Source of the DNA: Nitrobacter sp963807355
Lineage (GTDB): Bacteria > Pseudomonadota > Alphaproteobacteria > Rhizobiales > Xanthobacteraceae
DNA length: 64,000 nucleotides
Assembly: GCA_963807355.1 (NCBI GenBank)
Contig: CAWEBX010000017.1
Coordinates: 1 to 64,000, forward strand
Direction: 5' to 3'
Shown piece after piece: positions 9,164 through 17,664 of the stretch (position 1 is its first letter; the number at the start of each line of letters is the position of its first letter). The position numbers and the translations under genes were made by a program. A model generated the notes under the pieces. The model saw nothing but the letters and a program-made list of their open reading frames with translations. It was not told where the DNA came from and ran no database searches.

Positions 9164-9595
9164 TCAAATGGCTACCCGCCGATTGGGGTCGGGCGCTTCG
9201 CGGGACGCAATCTGCTCGACGAGGTCGACGATGCTGCGGCAGAGCTTTGCATCGGTGATCCGGGTAAATGCGCGGATCAGCGCGAGACCTTCGGATGTTG
9301 CAAGGAAATCGTAGACGTAAGTAGGTGATGGCGCCTCGCTCAGACGCTCGGCCTTGGAGACACCCGTGGGGCTACCCTCGAACAGAAACGAAACCGGAAT
9401 CTGAAGTATCTCGCAAATCTGCTGGATGCGACTGGCGCCGACGCGATTAGTTCCATTCTCGTATTTCTGAACCTGCTGGAATGTCAGTCCCAAAGCCTCG
9501 CCGAGTTTCTCCTGACTCATGCCGAGCATCATGCGGCGCATGCGCACACGGCTCCCAACATGCTTGTCAACACAGTTAGGCGACTTGGCTGACAT
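9164..9595 (-). CDS. XRE-family transcriptional regulator
   Basis: A 143-residue protein with an N-terminal Cro/CI-type helix-turn-helix at about residues 12-70. MSQEKLGEALGLTFQQVQKY contains the two DNA-binding helices, and ENGTNRVGASRIQQICEIL completes the domain. The C-terminal half (FEGSPTGVSKAERL, FLATSEGLALIRAF, IVDLVEQIA) is the short alpha-helical tail usual for chromosomal XRE regulators of rhizobia. The start at 9595 precedes MSAKSPNCVDKHVGSRVRMRR; the tail ends at 9164. Its targets are unknown. It sits in the accessory stretch, where it could regulate the neighbouring ParA-type gene, but nothing shows this. Confidence 0.85.
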   Translation of the reverse strand: MSAKSPNCVDKHVGSRVRMRRMMLGMSQEKLGEALGLTFQQVQKYENGTNRVGASRIQQICEILQIPVSFLFEGSPTGVSKAERLSEAPSPTYVYDFLATSEGLALIRAFTRITDAKLCRSIVDLVEQIASREAPDPNRRVAI

Positions 9596-9781
9596 CTCCT
9601 CTGTCTCCTCGGAGGGGGGTGCGATCTGTGGTTACTCTCCGTTGCAATTATCGTCAAACTCAACTCAACCACATGATAAAAATTCGAAGTTAATCTTACA
9701 CCGCGCACCACTTCATTCGACCGCGAGATGGCGCCGCTGGACGGCCAGGGCTTTCCTCGATCGACGGCGGCAGCGTCCTAA

Positions 9782-10120
9782 ATGTCCGCTGTCGAGTCAT
9801 GGCGAACTGCCAGAGGCGACATTGAATTCACGATGAATGCCGGTGTCCGTTGGCGTCGGATCGAGATCGCGTATGATCGTCACCTCGGTCTACAAGCCAA
9901 GCAAGAACTACAGGCGCGATCGTTATGTTCTTTTCTCACAGACATGAGCGAAGATATTACGTCCCCGGGCGAGGACTCCTACTACTATGTGCCTCCGGAG
10001 GAGGCGACAGTATCGAGCCGAATTCTTCCGGAAGTGGCGAACAATGACAATCAACGATCCCAGCACAAGCGAGCGGTGAGAGAAGGCTGGCTTCACTACG
10101 ACGAAGATCCGCGGTTTTAG
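9782..10120 (+). CDS. Hypothetical protein, uncertain
   Basis: A 112-codon frame from ATG 9782, with another ATG at 9833. The product is hydrophilic, with no membrane segment or known motif. The C-terminal half (PEVANNDNQRSQHKRAVREGWLHYDEDPRF) has a plausible protein composition. A perfect 8-bp-arm hairpin starts at its stop codon, which would suit a transcription end. It could equally be non-coding sequence between decayed genes. Confidence 0.3.
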   Translation: MSAVESWRTARGDIEFTMNAGVRWRRIEIAYDRHLGLQAKQELQARSLCSFLTDMSEDITSPGEDSYYYVPPEEATVSSRILPEVANNDNQRSQHKRAVREGWLHYDEDPRF

Positions 10121-10134
10121 GACTCGGTCCTAAA
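10116..10134. repeat. Short hairpin TTTAGGAC / GTCCTAAA
   Basis: Perfect 8-bp arms around a 3-base loop (TCG), overlapping the stop codon of the preceding hypothetical frame. No T-run follows on the plus strand, so it is a weak terminator candidate at best. Confidence 0.45.
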
Positions 10135-10360
10135 GTTACCGGTCTGGCGAGAGATTAAACCGGAAGATTACACCGACTTTCGGTTCTCGCCTTACCAGGT
10201 GAGGCAAACCCCGGGCCGCCACTACAGCCTAACCGGTCAAGTGAAACGATAGCCGGTCCTTTGTAAGGTCTCGGCCGATAGACCAGAAAACGCACGAGCG
10301 CTGATCCTCGGGCCGAGCTATCGCTGGAACTAAGGTCGCCCGGCCCGGTTACTTAAGACC

Positions 10361-10609
10361 ATGAGCGCCTTACGCAAATGGATCCTCGCTGTCGCAATCG
10401 TAGCATTGCCGACATGCTCATTCGCTGAGATTTAAAGCCGCATTGATAGTCGAGTGGAAGGTCGCGTGGAAAGCCGCATACCCGAAGGCTTTGGCCGTCA
10501 CCAAAGCACCGTCGAACCGGAGCGTCGGCTTTTTATCCCGTGTTTCCGTGCCCTTCGGATGCCGACCGGCGCCTTAGTCGTTTTGAATTGCCAGCCATAT
10601 CCGCCGTAG
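10361..10609 (+). pseudogene. Small secreted protein with in-frame stop after the signal peptide
   Basis: ATG 10361 opens a 24-residue signal-peptide-like sequence (MSALRKWILAVAIVALPTCS followed by FAEI) that ends at TAA 10433-10435. The same frame then stays open for 57 more codons (SRIDSRVEGRVESRIPEGF and onward) to TAG 10607-10609. One nonsense mutation, for example AAA to TAA, would explain this. An intact product would be a small exported protein of about 82 residues. I recognise no family. The stop could alternatively be genuine, leaving a short leader peptide. Confidence 0.45.
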
Positions 10610-11076
10610 CCAGCACCTTGCCGAGATGCAGGTAACTGGGCGGCCCCCGATTACGATAGCTCTCTTTGCCGCGACGTTGGCCGATATCGATCGGATGCGA
10701 GAGTTATGCCGCGCGAATTGGCACTCTTCTGTCGGCTTCAAGACGATCCTGATCAGTCTTGCGCCGCTGCCGATAAGATCGCGAAGGTTCGCCTCGCCGA
10801 AGTCGAAAGACGATCGCGAGCCTCACGGCGCTTCGTCAGAATTGAAGCGAATGATCGAGGAATGCGTCTGTGGCCGCGTAGCCGCATGTCGTGTCATTGA
10901 GACGTTGGCCGATAGCGGCCATGGACATAGCCGCTTGGCCGAACCGTAGGTGTGTTCCCAATCGGAACTGCCCGTCCCGAGAAACTTGCAGGCACCCTCA
11001 ACGTCGTTACTGTGCGTTTTTCTGAGGGGACCAAATTCAACATCAATAAGCCAGCGTGATAAACACCTGATTTAAT
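10610..11076. other. Accessory stretch without a recognisable gene
   Basis: A 107-codon frame starts at 10626 and another lies inside it, but neither shows a motif or an obvious ribosome binding site. Base use is irregular, as in decayed sequence. The stretch ends at the 3' end of the tRNA. Confidence 0.4.
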
Positions 11077-11153
11077 TGGTGGGCCCGGAGGGAACTCGAA
11101 CCCCCAACCAGACCGTTATGAGCGGCCGGCTCTAACCATTGAGCTACAGGCCC
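11077..11153 (-). tRNA. tRNA with CAT anticodon, probably tRNA-Ile2 (lysidine type)
   Basis: The full cloverleaf can be folded. The acceptor stem pairs GGGCCTG with CGGGCCC (one G-T pair). The D arm starts TAGCTCAATGGTTAGAGC, the anticodon stem GGCCG/CGGTC holds the loop CTCATAA (anticodon CAT), and the T arm contains GGTTCGAGTTCC. CCA is encoded at 11077-11079. A CAT anticodon can mean initiator Met, elongator Met or Ile2. The D-arm and anticodon-arm pattern matches the alphaproteobacterial tRNA-Ile(CAT) as I recall it, where the first anticodon base becomes lysidine. Its 3' end faces the accessory stretch to the left, the usual orientation for tRNA-targeted integration. Confidence 0.85.
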
Positions 11154-11604
11154 CGGCCGGACGTCGCGTGTGCAACCGCCGTCGGCGCAGGCATCCCCTT
11201 ACAATGTCATGTGCCGCGCGGCAATCGGCGGTCAGGGCTTTGGGTGGCTTCGAGCGCGATACCGAGCACGCAAGATCGGAGCGGGCATTTCCTCCTCCCC
11301 GTGACCGCCGCGCTAACGGTGGCACGTTTTCCGATGTCCCGTTGCGGGAGCGGCGTCAAGAATCCGCTCGGTAACGGTGCCGGAGTTCGGACAGAACCAG
11401 ACGCAACGAGGGCGTCTTAACTCTTTGCTAACCATACACGGGGCAAATTTTGCCTAGAGGGGACCGCGCGTCGTCAGCCGCTCAGAACGGCATCGCCCCC
11501 CGTGAACGCCAGGGCGGCGCCTCACTTCGAAATGGAGGCGCCTCAGCCGCCGCGCAGACGATCGGCGCGCGGGAGCGGCCTTGCGCGTGGGGGAGACGGG
11601 GACG
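11154..11604. other. Intergenic region between the tRNA and flhA
   Basis: Forward frames here lack coding character. The region should hold the tRNA promoter on the minus strand and the flhA promoter on the plus strand. The only site I can point to is the CtrA-like box at 11417-11431. Confidence 0.5.
11417..11431 (+). promoter_or_regulatory. CtrA-like box ahead of flhA (TTAA-N7-CTAA)
   Basis: TTAA at 11417-11420, seven bases, then CTAA at 11428-11431, followed by CC. This differs by one base from the CtrA consensus TTAA-N7-TTAA known from Caulobacter. It lies about 175 bp before the flhA start. flhA-type flagellar genes are classical CtrA targets, and ctrA itself lies 5 kb downstream. Confidence 0.5.
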
Positions 11605-13732
11605 ATGAGGGGCATCACGGCGGATCAGGGTGCAAACACGCCAGGCTCGGGTTTTCCGAGTTTTGGCGAGATCGGGATCATGCTGAAGCGCGGTGATCTC
11701 GCGCTCGCCTTCGGCATCCTGACGATCCTTGTCGTCCTGATTCTTCCGCTGCCGTCGATCATCCTCGACCTCTTTCTGGCGATCTCGATCACGCTGTCAA
11801 TCCTGATCCTGATGACTTCCCTGTTCATCCAGGCGCCGCTGGAATTCTCCTCTTTCCCAACCGTGCTACTGATTGCGACCATGCTGCGGCTGTCGCTCAA
11901 CCTCGCCTCAACACGGCTGATCCTGTCGCACGGGCATGAAGGCTCGGCCGCCGCCGGCCACGTCATCGAGGCCTTCGGCAACTTCGTGATGGGCGGCAAC
12001 TTCGTGATCGGCATCATCGTGTTCGCGATCCTGGTGATCGTGAACTTCGTTGTCATTACCAAGGGTTCGGGCCGCATCGCCGAGGTGGCGGCGCGCTTTC
12101 AGCTCGACTCCATGCCCGGCAAGCAGATGGCGATCGATGCCGACCTCTCCGCCGGCCTCATCGACGAAAAGACCGCCAAGGAACGCCGCAAGGCGCTGGA
12201 AGATGAAAGCGGCTTCTTCGGCGCCATGGACGGCGCCTCGAAGTTCGTGCGGGGGGATGCGGTCGCCGGCCTGCTCGTCGTCTTCATCAACATCATCGGC
12301 GGCATGGTCATCGGCATTGCGCAGGAGGGCCTGAGCTTCGCCGACGCCGCGCGCAGCTACACGCTGCTCACCGTCGGCGACGGGCTGGTGACACAAATTC
12401 CCGCACTAATCGTCTCCACCGCCGCGGGCCTTCTGGTCTCCAAGGCTGCCGTCACCGGCGCCGCCGACAAGGCGCTGATGAAGCAGCTCTCCGGCTATCC
12501 GCAAGCGCTTGGTATGTCAGCCGGGGTAATGCTGGTGCTGGGTCTGCTACCCGGCATTCCGATGCTGCCGTTTGTCGCGCTCGGCGGCGGAGCGGCGGCG
12601 CTTGCCTGGAGTTCGCGAAAACGCCAAAGCGTCGCGGCTGCGGCAGCCATGGCGGCGGCGGCGTCCGACGCCGCGGTCGCCGCCCCCGAGCGCGGAAGAG
12701 CCGATCTCGGCGGCGCTGAAGATCGACGATCTGAAGATCGAACTGGGTTATGCGCTGTTGCCGCTGGTCAACGGCCCGGATGGCCAGGATCGCCTCACCG
12801 AGCAGATCAAGGCGCTGCGCCGCTCGCTCGCGATCGAGATGGGATTCGTGATGCCGGCGGTGCGGATTCTCGACAACGTGCAGCTAGAGGCCAACACCTA
12901 CATCATTAAGATCAAAGAGGTCGACGCCGGCTCGGGCCGTATCTGGCCGAACCAGTACATGGTGATGGATCCTGCCGGCGATCAGGTCGGGGTTCCCGGC
13001 ATTCACACCACCGAACCGACCTTCGGACTGCCGGCAACATGGGTGGATGCCTCGCTCAAGGAGGAGGCCTCACTGAAAGGCTATACCGTGGTCGATGCCG
13101 CGACCGTAGTTTCGACCCACCTCACTGAACTGCTCAAGACCAACATGTCGGATCTGCTCTCTTACGGCGAAGTGCAAAAACTTCTGAAGGATCTACCGAA
13201 GGAACAGGGCGAGCTGATCAAGGACATTGTTCCAGGCCAGATCACGATATCCGGCATCCAGCGCGTGCTGCAGCTCCTGCTCGCCGAGCGCATTTCCGTC
13301 CGCGATTTATCCACTATCCTCGAAGGCATCGCCGAAGCGCTGGCCTTCTCGCGCAACCCGGCGACGCTGGTCGAGCACGTGCGTGCCCGCCTTGCGCGTC
13401 AAATCTGCGCCCAAAACACTTCCGTCAACGGTTACCTGCCACTGGTCGCACTGTCGGCCAAATGGGAACAGGCCTTCGCCGACTCCATCATCGGCCAGGG
13501 CGAGGAACGCAGCCTTGCGATGCAGCCGTCAAAGTTATCAGAATTTATGGCCGCGGTGCGCGACCGCTTCGAACAGGCCGCCCGGGAAGGCGAAGCGCCG
13601 GTGCTGGTAACCTCGGCCGCAATCCGGCCGTTCGTCCGCTCGCTGGTCGAGCGTTTCCGCGCCCAGACCTCTGTTCTATCGCAGGCCGAAATCCATCCCC
13701 GGGCCCGGCTCAAGACGGTCGGCAGCATCTGA
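11605..13732 (+). pseudogene. flhA: Flagellar export gate protein FlhA, one frameshift
   Basis: FlhA is the export-gate subunit of the flagellar type III secretion apparatus. Residues 1 to about 350 (MRGITADQG, LPLPSIILDLFLAISITLSI, PTVLLIATMLRLSLNLASTR, and the FHIPEP-type region FQLDSMPGKQMAIDADLSAG) form the membrane domain with eight predicted helices. The cytoplasmic domain (LKIDDLKIELGYALLPLVN to ARLKTVGSI) reads in the next frame. The shift falls in the Ala/Pro-rich linker between about 12650 and 12700, where a run of five C lies at 12682-12690. One extra base restores a full product of about 700 residues. As read, the protein would lose its chaperone-docking domain, stopping export. 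A sequencing error in this GC-rich linker is possible. Confidence 0.85.
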
Positions 13733-14056
13733 TAACGCTGCTCGAATCACGCCGCTCTTAATGCGGCATTTTGGCACCAGACAACTGGTTTATCTCCAGC
13801 CTGTGCCGGCCCCCGTCGGGACGCGCCGCGAGCGCAGTTTAACGTTAAAATGCTGATGTATTTGCACAATTTATCCATTTCCCCATATTAGGCCGGGTTC
13901 AATGATCGCGCATCTTCACACCTTTTCACCACTTTGTGATCAACCCTTCGGAACATTGGTGTCGATTCCTACGTTCTAAGGGCGCGAGATTATGAACCTC
14001 TGCGCAGGCAGCGGAGACCAATCTCCAAGAAGGAAGTTACGCCAGGAGGGCTTCCA
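13733..14056. other. Intergenic region between flhA and a small membrane protein
   Basis: No coding frame is apparent. TTTAACGTTAAA (13838-13849) is a perfect palindrome in an AT-richer patch that probably contains the promoter of the following small gene. No transcription terminator for flhA was recognised. Confidence 0.45.
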
Positions 14057-14257
14057 ATGAACCATTCGATTTACAGCGCGGATCGGACGACCCACCTGAA
14101 GATCGTGGTTGTGGCTCTTGTTGCAGGTATTGCAGTGGCGGGTTTCGCAATTTCAGCGCGGATGAGCGCTGACGATGGCTATACCCAGACTGCACGCATC
14201 ATCAAGGCCGGGAAGCCGATGGCTGTTACGAGTTCGGGCGCGATGGTCGTCCGCTGA
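14057..14257 (+). CDS. Small single-pass membrane protein, conserved type
   Basis: A 66-residue product (MNHSIYSADRTTHLKIVVVA) with one hydrophobic helix at about residues 15-32 (IVVVALVAGIAVAGFAISA) and a short polar C-terminus ending SSGAMVVR. AGGAGG lies 7 bases before the ATG, a strong ribosome binding site. A clear terminator follows 100 bases downstream, so it is probably a monocistronic gene. I believe similar small proteins occur across Bradyrhizobium relatives, but no function can be named. Confidence 0.7.
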   Translation: MNHSIYSADRTTHLKIVVVALVAGIAVAGFAISARMSADDGYTQTARIIKAGKPMAVTSSGAMVVR

Positions 14258-14356
14258 AGGAGTTTGAAGGAATTCACGAGGCTTCTTTACATTTGCCCCC
14301 CGAAGTCGCCACGTGAGTACGTAGAGGACCCACTAACCCCAAGTGGACTACGATGG

Positions 14357-14386
14357 AAAACGCCCGCCCCCCACGGGCGTTTTCTT
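14357..14386 (+). terminator. Rho-independent terminator, probably bidirectional
   Basis: AAAACGCCCG (14357-14366) pairs with CGGGCGTTTT (14374-14383) around CCCCCCA, followed by CTTTC. The stem is a perfect 10 bp flanked by A and T runs. It ends the small membrane-protein transcript on the plus strand and could also end the fliI-fliJ transcript on the minus strand. Confidence 0.85.
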
Positions 14387-14558
14387 TCGTTATAAACACC
14401 CCATAATAATAAGCGCACCCAGATAGAAGCCGTCGGCGCCGATGCGGAATTTTTCTCTTCGGCGGACCGCCCCCTGCTGCGCCTTAGGAAGACGGCGGTC
14501 AAGTGCGCGCTTGTCTTGCAGACAATGCCCGGGTTCGATGGTCGTTGTCGATGTCGCG

Positions 14559-14984
14559 TCACGCGATGGTGGCGGCGCCCATGCGCGAGCGCATTAAACC
14601 GATACTATCAAGATCGGCCTGCTCGCGAGCGTTCTCTTCTGCGCGTTCGCGAGCCTGATCGCGCTCATCCAGCAATTCGACCTTCTTGAGCTCCTCAAAG
14701 GCTTCCGCCAAGCCCATCTTGGCATCTTCGAGCTGGACGCGGAGTTCGTCGGCGGAGCGGGTCAGGTTTTCCCGGCGCTGGATCGCTGCCTTGGCATAGG
14801 TCGGATACGCGAAATGTGCGGGATCATCGATCCCAGCACGTTCCTGCTCGATTTCGATTTCACGCTCCAGATCGACCGACATGCGCTGGAAATCAGCAAT
14901 CATGCCCTCGATCTGAGCCACCCTCCGACGCTTCTCCTCGACCTGGAATTTCTTCAGGCGGATCAGCGTTTCACGTGACTTCAT
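14559..14984 (-). CDS. fliJ: Flagellar export chaperone FliJ
   Basis: A 141-residue, almost wholly alpha-helical product from ATG 14984 (MKSRETLIRLKKFQVEEKRR). FliJ is the small coiled-coil protein that sits in the FliI hexamer ring and helps couple ATP hydrolysis to flagellar export. The sequence is dense in Arg, Glu and Leu heptads (FQRMSVDLEREIEIEQE, LTRSADELRVQLEDAKMGL), with no other domain. It lies 105 bp downstream of fliI on the same strand, the usual pairing. Identification rests on context and coiled-coil character, since FliJ sequences are poorly conserved. It is intact although flhA is frameshifted. Confidence 0.85.
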   Translation of the reverse strand: MKSRETLIRLKKFQVEEKRRRVAQIEGMIADFQRMSVDLEREIEIEQERAGIDDPAHFAYPTYAKAAIQRRENLTRSADELRVQLEDAKMGLAEAFEELKKVELLDERDQARERAEENAREQADLDSIGLMRSRMGAATIA

Positions 14985-15089
14985 CAACTCGTACTCCCCA
15001 GAAGTCCCAATCTACGCGGGACAACGGCGGCACCTCCTTCGGATCCCGCCGTACTCCTCTTATGAGAAGCCGATGATGACCCGACAAAG

Positions 15090-16415
15090 TTAGCTTTCCG
15101 TTTCCAAGGTCTTAACGATTTGCTGCAACCTTCGATAACCCTCCTCGATGCTGGTCACCTCATCCTTCGCCTGGCGCAGAAAATCCTCTAAAACCGGATT
15201 CAACTTGATTGCCTCGTCGACCTCCGCGTTGGAGCCGGTCCTATAGGCGCCGAGCCGGACGAGTTCCTCCATATCGGAATAAGTGGCCATCATCTGTCGC
15301 GCGCGGGTAATGATCGGCAGGAAGGCTGGATCAGCCGATTTCGGCATGGTGCGGGACACCGACTTCAAAATGTTGATCGCGGGGTAGCGACCTCGCTCGG
15401 CAATGGCACGCTCCATCACGATGTGGCCGTCGAGAATGCCGCGCACTGCGTCGGCCACCGGCTCGTTATGATCGTCACCGTCCACCAGCACGGTGAAGAT
15501 GCCGGTGATGGTTCCCTCGTCGGCGCCGGGACCGGCGCGCTCCAGAAGCCTCGGCAATTCGGTGAACACTGTCGGTGTGTAGCCCTTCGTGGTCGGCGGC
15601 TCGCCGGTCGACAGTCCGATTTCGCGCTGCGCCATTGCAAAGCGTGTCACCGAGTCCATCATGCACATGACGTCCCTGCCCTCGTCGCGGAAATATTCCG
15701 CGACCGCCAGAGTCAGATAGGCGGCCTGACGCCGCATCAAGGCTGGCTCATCAGAAGTCGCGACCACGACGACCGATCGTGCGAGCCCCTCTTCGCCAAG
15801 GTCGTCCTGCAGGAACTCCTGCACCTCACGACCGCGTTCGCCGACCAGTCCGATTACCGAAATGTCGGCATCCGCGTTGCGCGCCAACATCGACAGCAGC
15901 ACCGATTTGCCGACGCCGGAGCCGGCAAAAATGCCGAGCCGCTGGCCGCGGCAGCAGGTCAGGAATGTGTTCAGGGCGCGGACGCCGAGATCGAGCGGTT
16001 TGCCGACCCGTTTGCGCGAATGCGCCGACGGCGGCGAATTACGGTACGGCACCGGCGCCGGCCCCTGTGGTAGCGGCCCTTTGCCGTCAATCGGCTCGCC
16101 CATGGCGTTGATAACACGTCCGAGCCATGAGGCTGCCGGCCGCACCTGGCCGGAGGCATTGGCGATCAAGGCGCGGCAGCCGCGTCGTACCCCGTCAAGG
16201 CCGGCAAACGGCATGACAACGGCGTTGTCGCCGTTGAAGCCGACCACCTCCGCCGGGATGGCCCGACCAACGCCGGTCTCGATCACGATACGGGCTCCCA
16301 CCGACATCGCATGGATAGGGCCGGCTATCTCAACCATCAGCCCACGTACACCGACCACGCGGCCATAAATATTGACGCGCTCGATCTCGCCAATCCGCTC
16401 GGCCAAGCTCTTCAT
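15090..16415 (-). CDS. fliI: Flagellum-specific ATP synthase FliI
   Basis: FliI is the hexameric ATPase of the flagellar type III export system, related to the F1 beta subunit. The 441-residue product has an N-terminal beta-barrel domain (residues 1-95), the P-loop AGSGVGKS at 164-171, the Walker B region DVMCMMDSVTRFA near 248-260, and the T3SS-ATPase signature PTVFTELPRLLERAGPG. The C-terminal helical domain ends at 15090. It is followed by fliJ on the same strand and is divergent from ctrA, with 369 bp between. A CtrA-like half-match lies just upstream, so CtrA control is likely. No frameshift is present. Confidence 0.95.
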   Translation of the reverse strand: MKSLAERIGEIERVNIYGRVVGVRGLMVEIAGPIHAMSVGARIVIETGVGRAIPAEVVGFNGDNAVVMPFAGLDGVRRGCRALIANASGQVRPAASWLGRVINAMGEPIDGKGPLPQGPAPVPYRNSPPSAHSRKRVGKPLDLGVRALNTFLTCCRGQRLGIFAGSGVGKSVLLSMLARNADADISVIGLVGERGREVQEFLQDDLGEEGLARSVVVVATSDEPALMRRQAAYLTLAVAEYFRDEGRDVMCMMDSVTRFAMAQREIGLSTGEPPTTKGYTPTVFTELPRLLERAGPGADEGTITGIFTVLVDGDDHNEPVADAVRGILDGHIVMERAIAERGRYPAINILKSVSRTMPKSADPAFLPIITRARQMMATYSDMEELVRLGAYRTGSNAEVDEAIKLNPVLEDFLRQAKDEVTSIEEGYRRLQQIVKTLETES

Positions 16416-16784
16416 CGTGAAATCCTTAGGTTTCCGCGCATTAGCCGAGCTCCCTTAACCTCGTGTTTACCCGCATCGTTAATCATTGCGTCACTGTCTT
16501 TGGTGACTGAGCGCGCGTGTCTTCAGGACGAAGGCGAGTCGCGAGAGTCGGTTAGGCCTGACTTTTAATGTGGAGCCTGAGTGCCGGTCGGATAAGGAAA
16601 GCTGCTTCAATGCAACAGCTTAGGGCGATTCGATGAAAATTGCACCGAAGAGACTTGCAGAACAGAAACAGTTTTTGTTAACCATAAGCTGTCAGGATCC
16701 GAATCAGTTGCTTAAAGGCGTTTCCAGTGCCGCAAGTATTGCGGCCGGCCTGACGCCCGGCGCGGCGACGATTAGGGGACTGGC
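16416..16784. promoter_or_regulatory. fliI-ctrA divergent control region with four GANTC sites
   Basis: GANTC sites, the target of the cell-cycle methylase CcrM, occur at 16536-16540, 16545-16549, 16627-16631 and 16701-16705. A CtrA-like box TTAA-N7-TTTA lies at 16455-16469, 40 bp before fliI. In Caulobacter, methylation state and CtrA itself time ctrA transcription; the same logic is plausible here. A 55-codon frame (16633-16800) overlaps the ctrA start and may be a leader or chance. Confidence 0.6.
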
Positions 16785-17486
16785 ATGCGCGTTTTGCTGA
16801 TTGAGGATGACAGCGCCGTCGCGCAGTCGATCGAGCTGATGCTCAAGTCCGAGAGTTTCAACGTCTATACGACGGATCTCGGCGAAGAAGGCGTCGATCT
16901 CGGCAAACTATACGATTACGACATTATCCTTCTCGACCTCAACTTGCCCGACATGTCGGGTTACGACGTGCTCAAGCAGCTGCGCGTCTCCAAAATCAAA
17001 ACACCCATTCTGATCCTTTCCGGCCTCGCCGGTATCGAGGACAAGGTCAAGGGTCTCGGCGTCGGCGCCGACGACTACATGACAAAGCCCTTCCACAAGG
17101 ACGAGCTGGTGGCCCGCATCCATGCGATCGTGCGCCGCTCCAAGGGTCATGCCCAGTCGGTGATCCAGACCGGCGATCTCGTAGTCAATCTCGACACCAA
17201 GACTGTGGAAGTCGGCGGGCAGCGTGTCCACCTCACGGGCAAGGAATATCAGATGCTCGAGCTGCTCAGCTTGCGCAAGGGTACCACGCTGACCAAGGAA
17301 ATGTTCCTCAACCACCTTTATGGCGGCATGGATGAGCCCGAGTTGAAGATCATCGACGTCTTCATCTGCAAGCTGCGCAAGAAACTCGCCAATGCCTCCG
17401 ATGGCCGCAACTTCATCGAAACCGTCTGGGGCCGCGGCTACGTGCTCCGTGAACCGCACGATGACGAAGTCCGCATTCCGGCGTGA
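16785..17486 (+). CDS. ctrA: Cell-cycle response regulator CtrA
   Basis: CtrA is the OmpR-type master regulator of the alphaproteobacterial cell cycle, controlling flagellar genes, division and in some species replication. The 233-residue product has a receiver domain at 1-120 with phosphoacceptor D51 (LLDLNLP), acidic residues E7, D8 and D9, and K101 (MTKPFHKDEL). A winged-helix DNA-binding domain follows at about 125-230 (LTGKEYQMLELLSL, NHLYGGMDEPELKIIDVFIC, WGRGYVL). Length and sequence are typical. The phosphotransferase ChpT, which passes phosphate to CtrA, is encoded near 26 kb. A strong terminator follows. The upstream region carries GANTC sites. Confidence 0.97.
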   Translation: MRVLLIEDDSAVAQSIELMLKSESFNVYTTDLGEEGVDLGKLYDYDIILLDLNLPDMSGYDVLKQLRVSKIKTPILILSGLAGIEDKVKGLGVGADDYMTKPFHKDELVARIHAIVRRSKGHAQSVIQTGDLVVNLDTKTVEVGGQRVHLTGKEYQMLELLSLRKGTTLTKEMFLNHLYGGMDEPELKIIDVFICKLRKKLANASDGRNFIETVWGRGYVLREPHDDEVRIPA

Positions 17487-17515
17487 TACCGGACTTCACC
17501 TTTCCTCCCAGACTG

Positions 17516-17541
17516 ACCCCGCCGCAAATGGCGGGGTTTTT
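17516..17541 (+). terminator. Rho-independent terminator after ctrA
   Basis: ACCCCGCC (17516-17523) pairs with GGCGGGGT (17530-17537) around GCAAAT and is followed by TTTT. It lies 30 bp after the ctrA stop. Confidence 0.85.
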
Positions 17542-17664
17542 GTTTGTGAGACTTATAAGTCTGCACTTTACTCGACCCGAAGGCCCGGTCCTGCCCTGAA
17601 CCCGTCGCCGGGTTGCCTCGACTGACACAACATGGCTGAGTATCGGTGCACCACGGGGGCTGAC

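Noticed and set aside
11077..11153. Assignment of the CAT tRNA as initiator or elongator Met
   Set aside because: The first base pair G-C and the D-arm and anticodon-arm pattern fit tRNA-Ile2 better, although not decisively.
11154..11604. A protein gene between the tRNA and flhA
   Set aside because: The forward frames there are short and lack coding character.
14287..14562. A 91-codon reverse frame between fliJ and the terminator
   Set aside because: It is Arg/Ser-rich without motif, crosses the terminator hairpin, and has no ribosome binding site; most likely non-coding.
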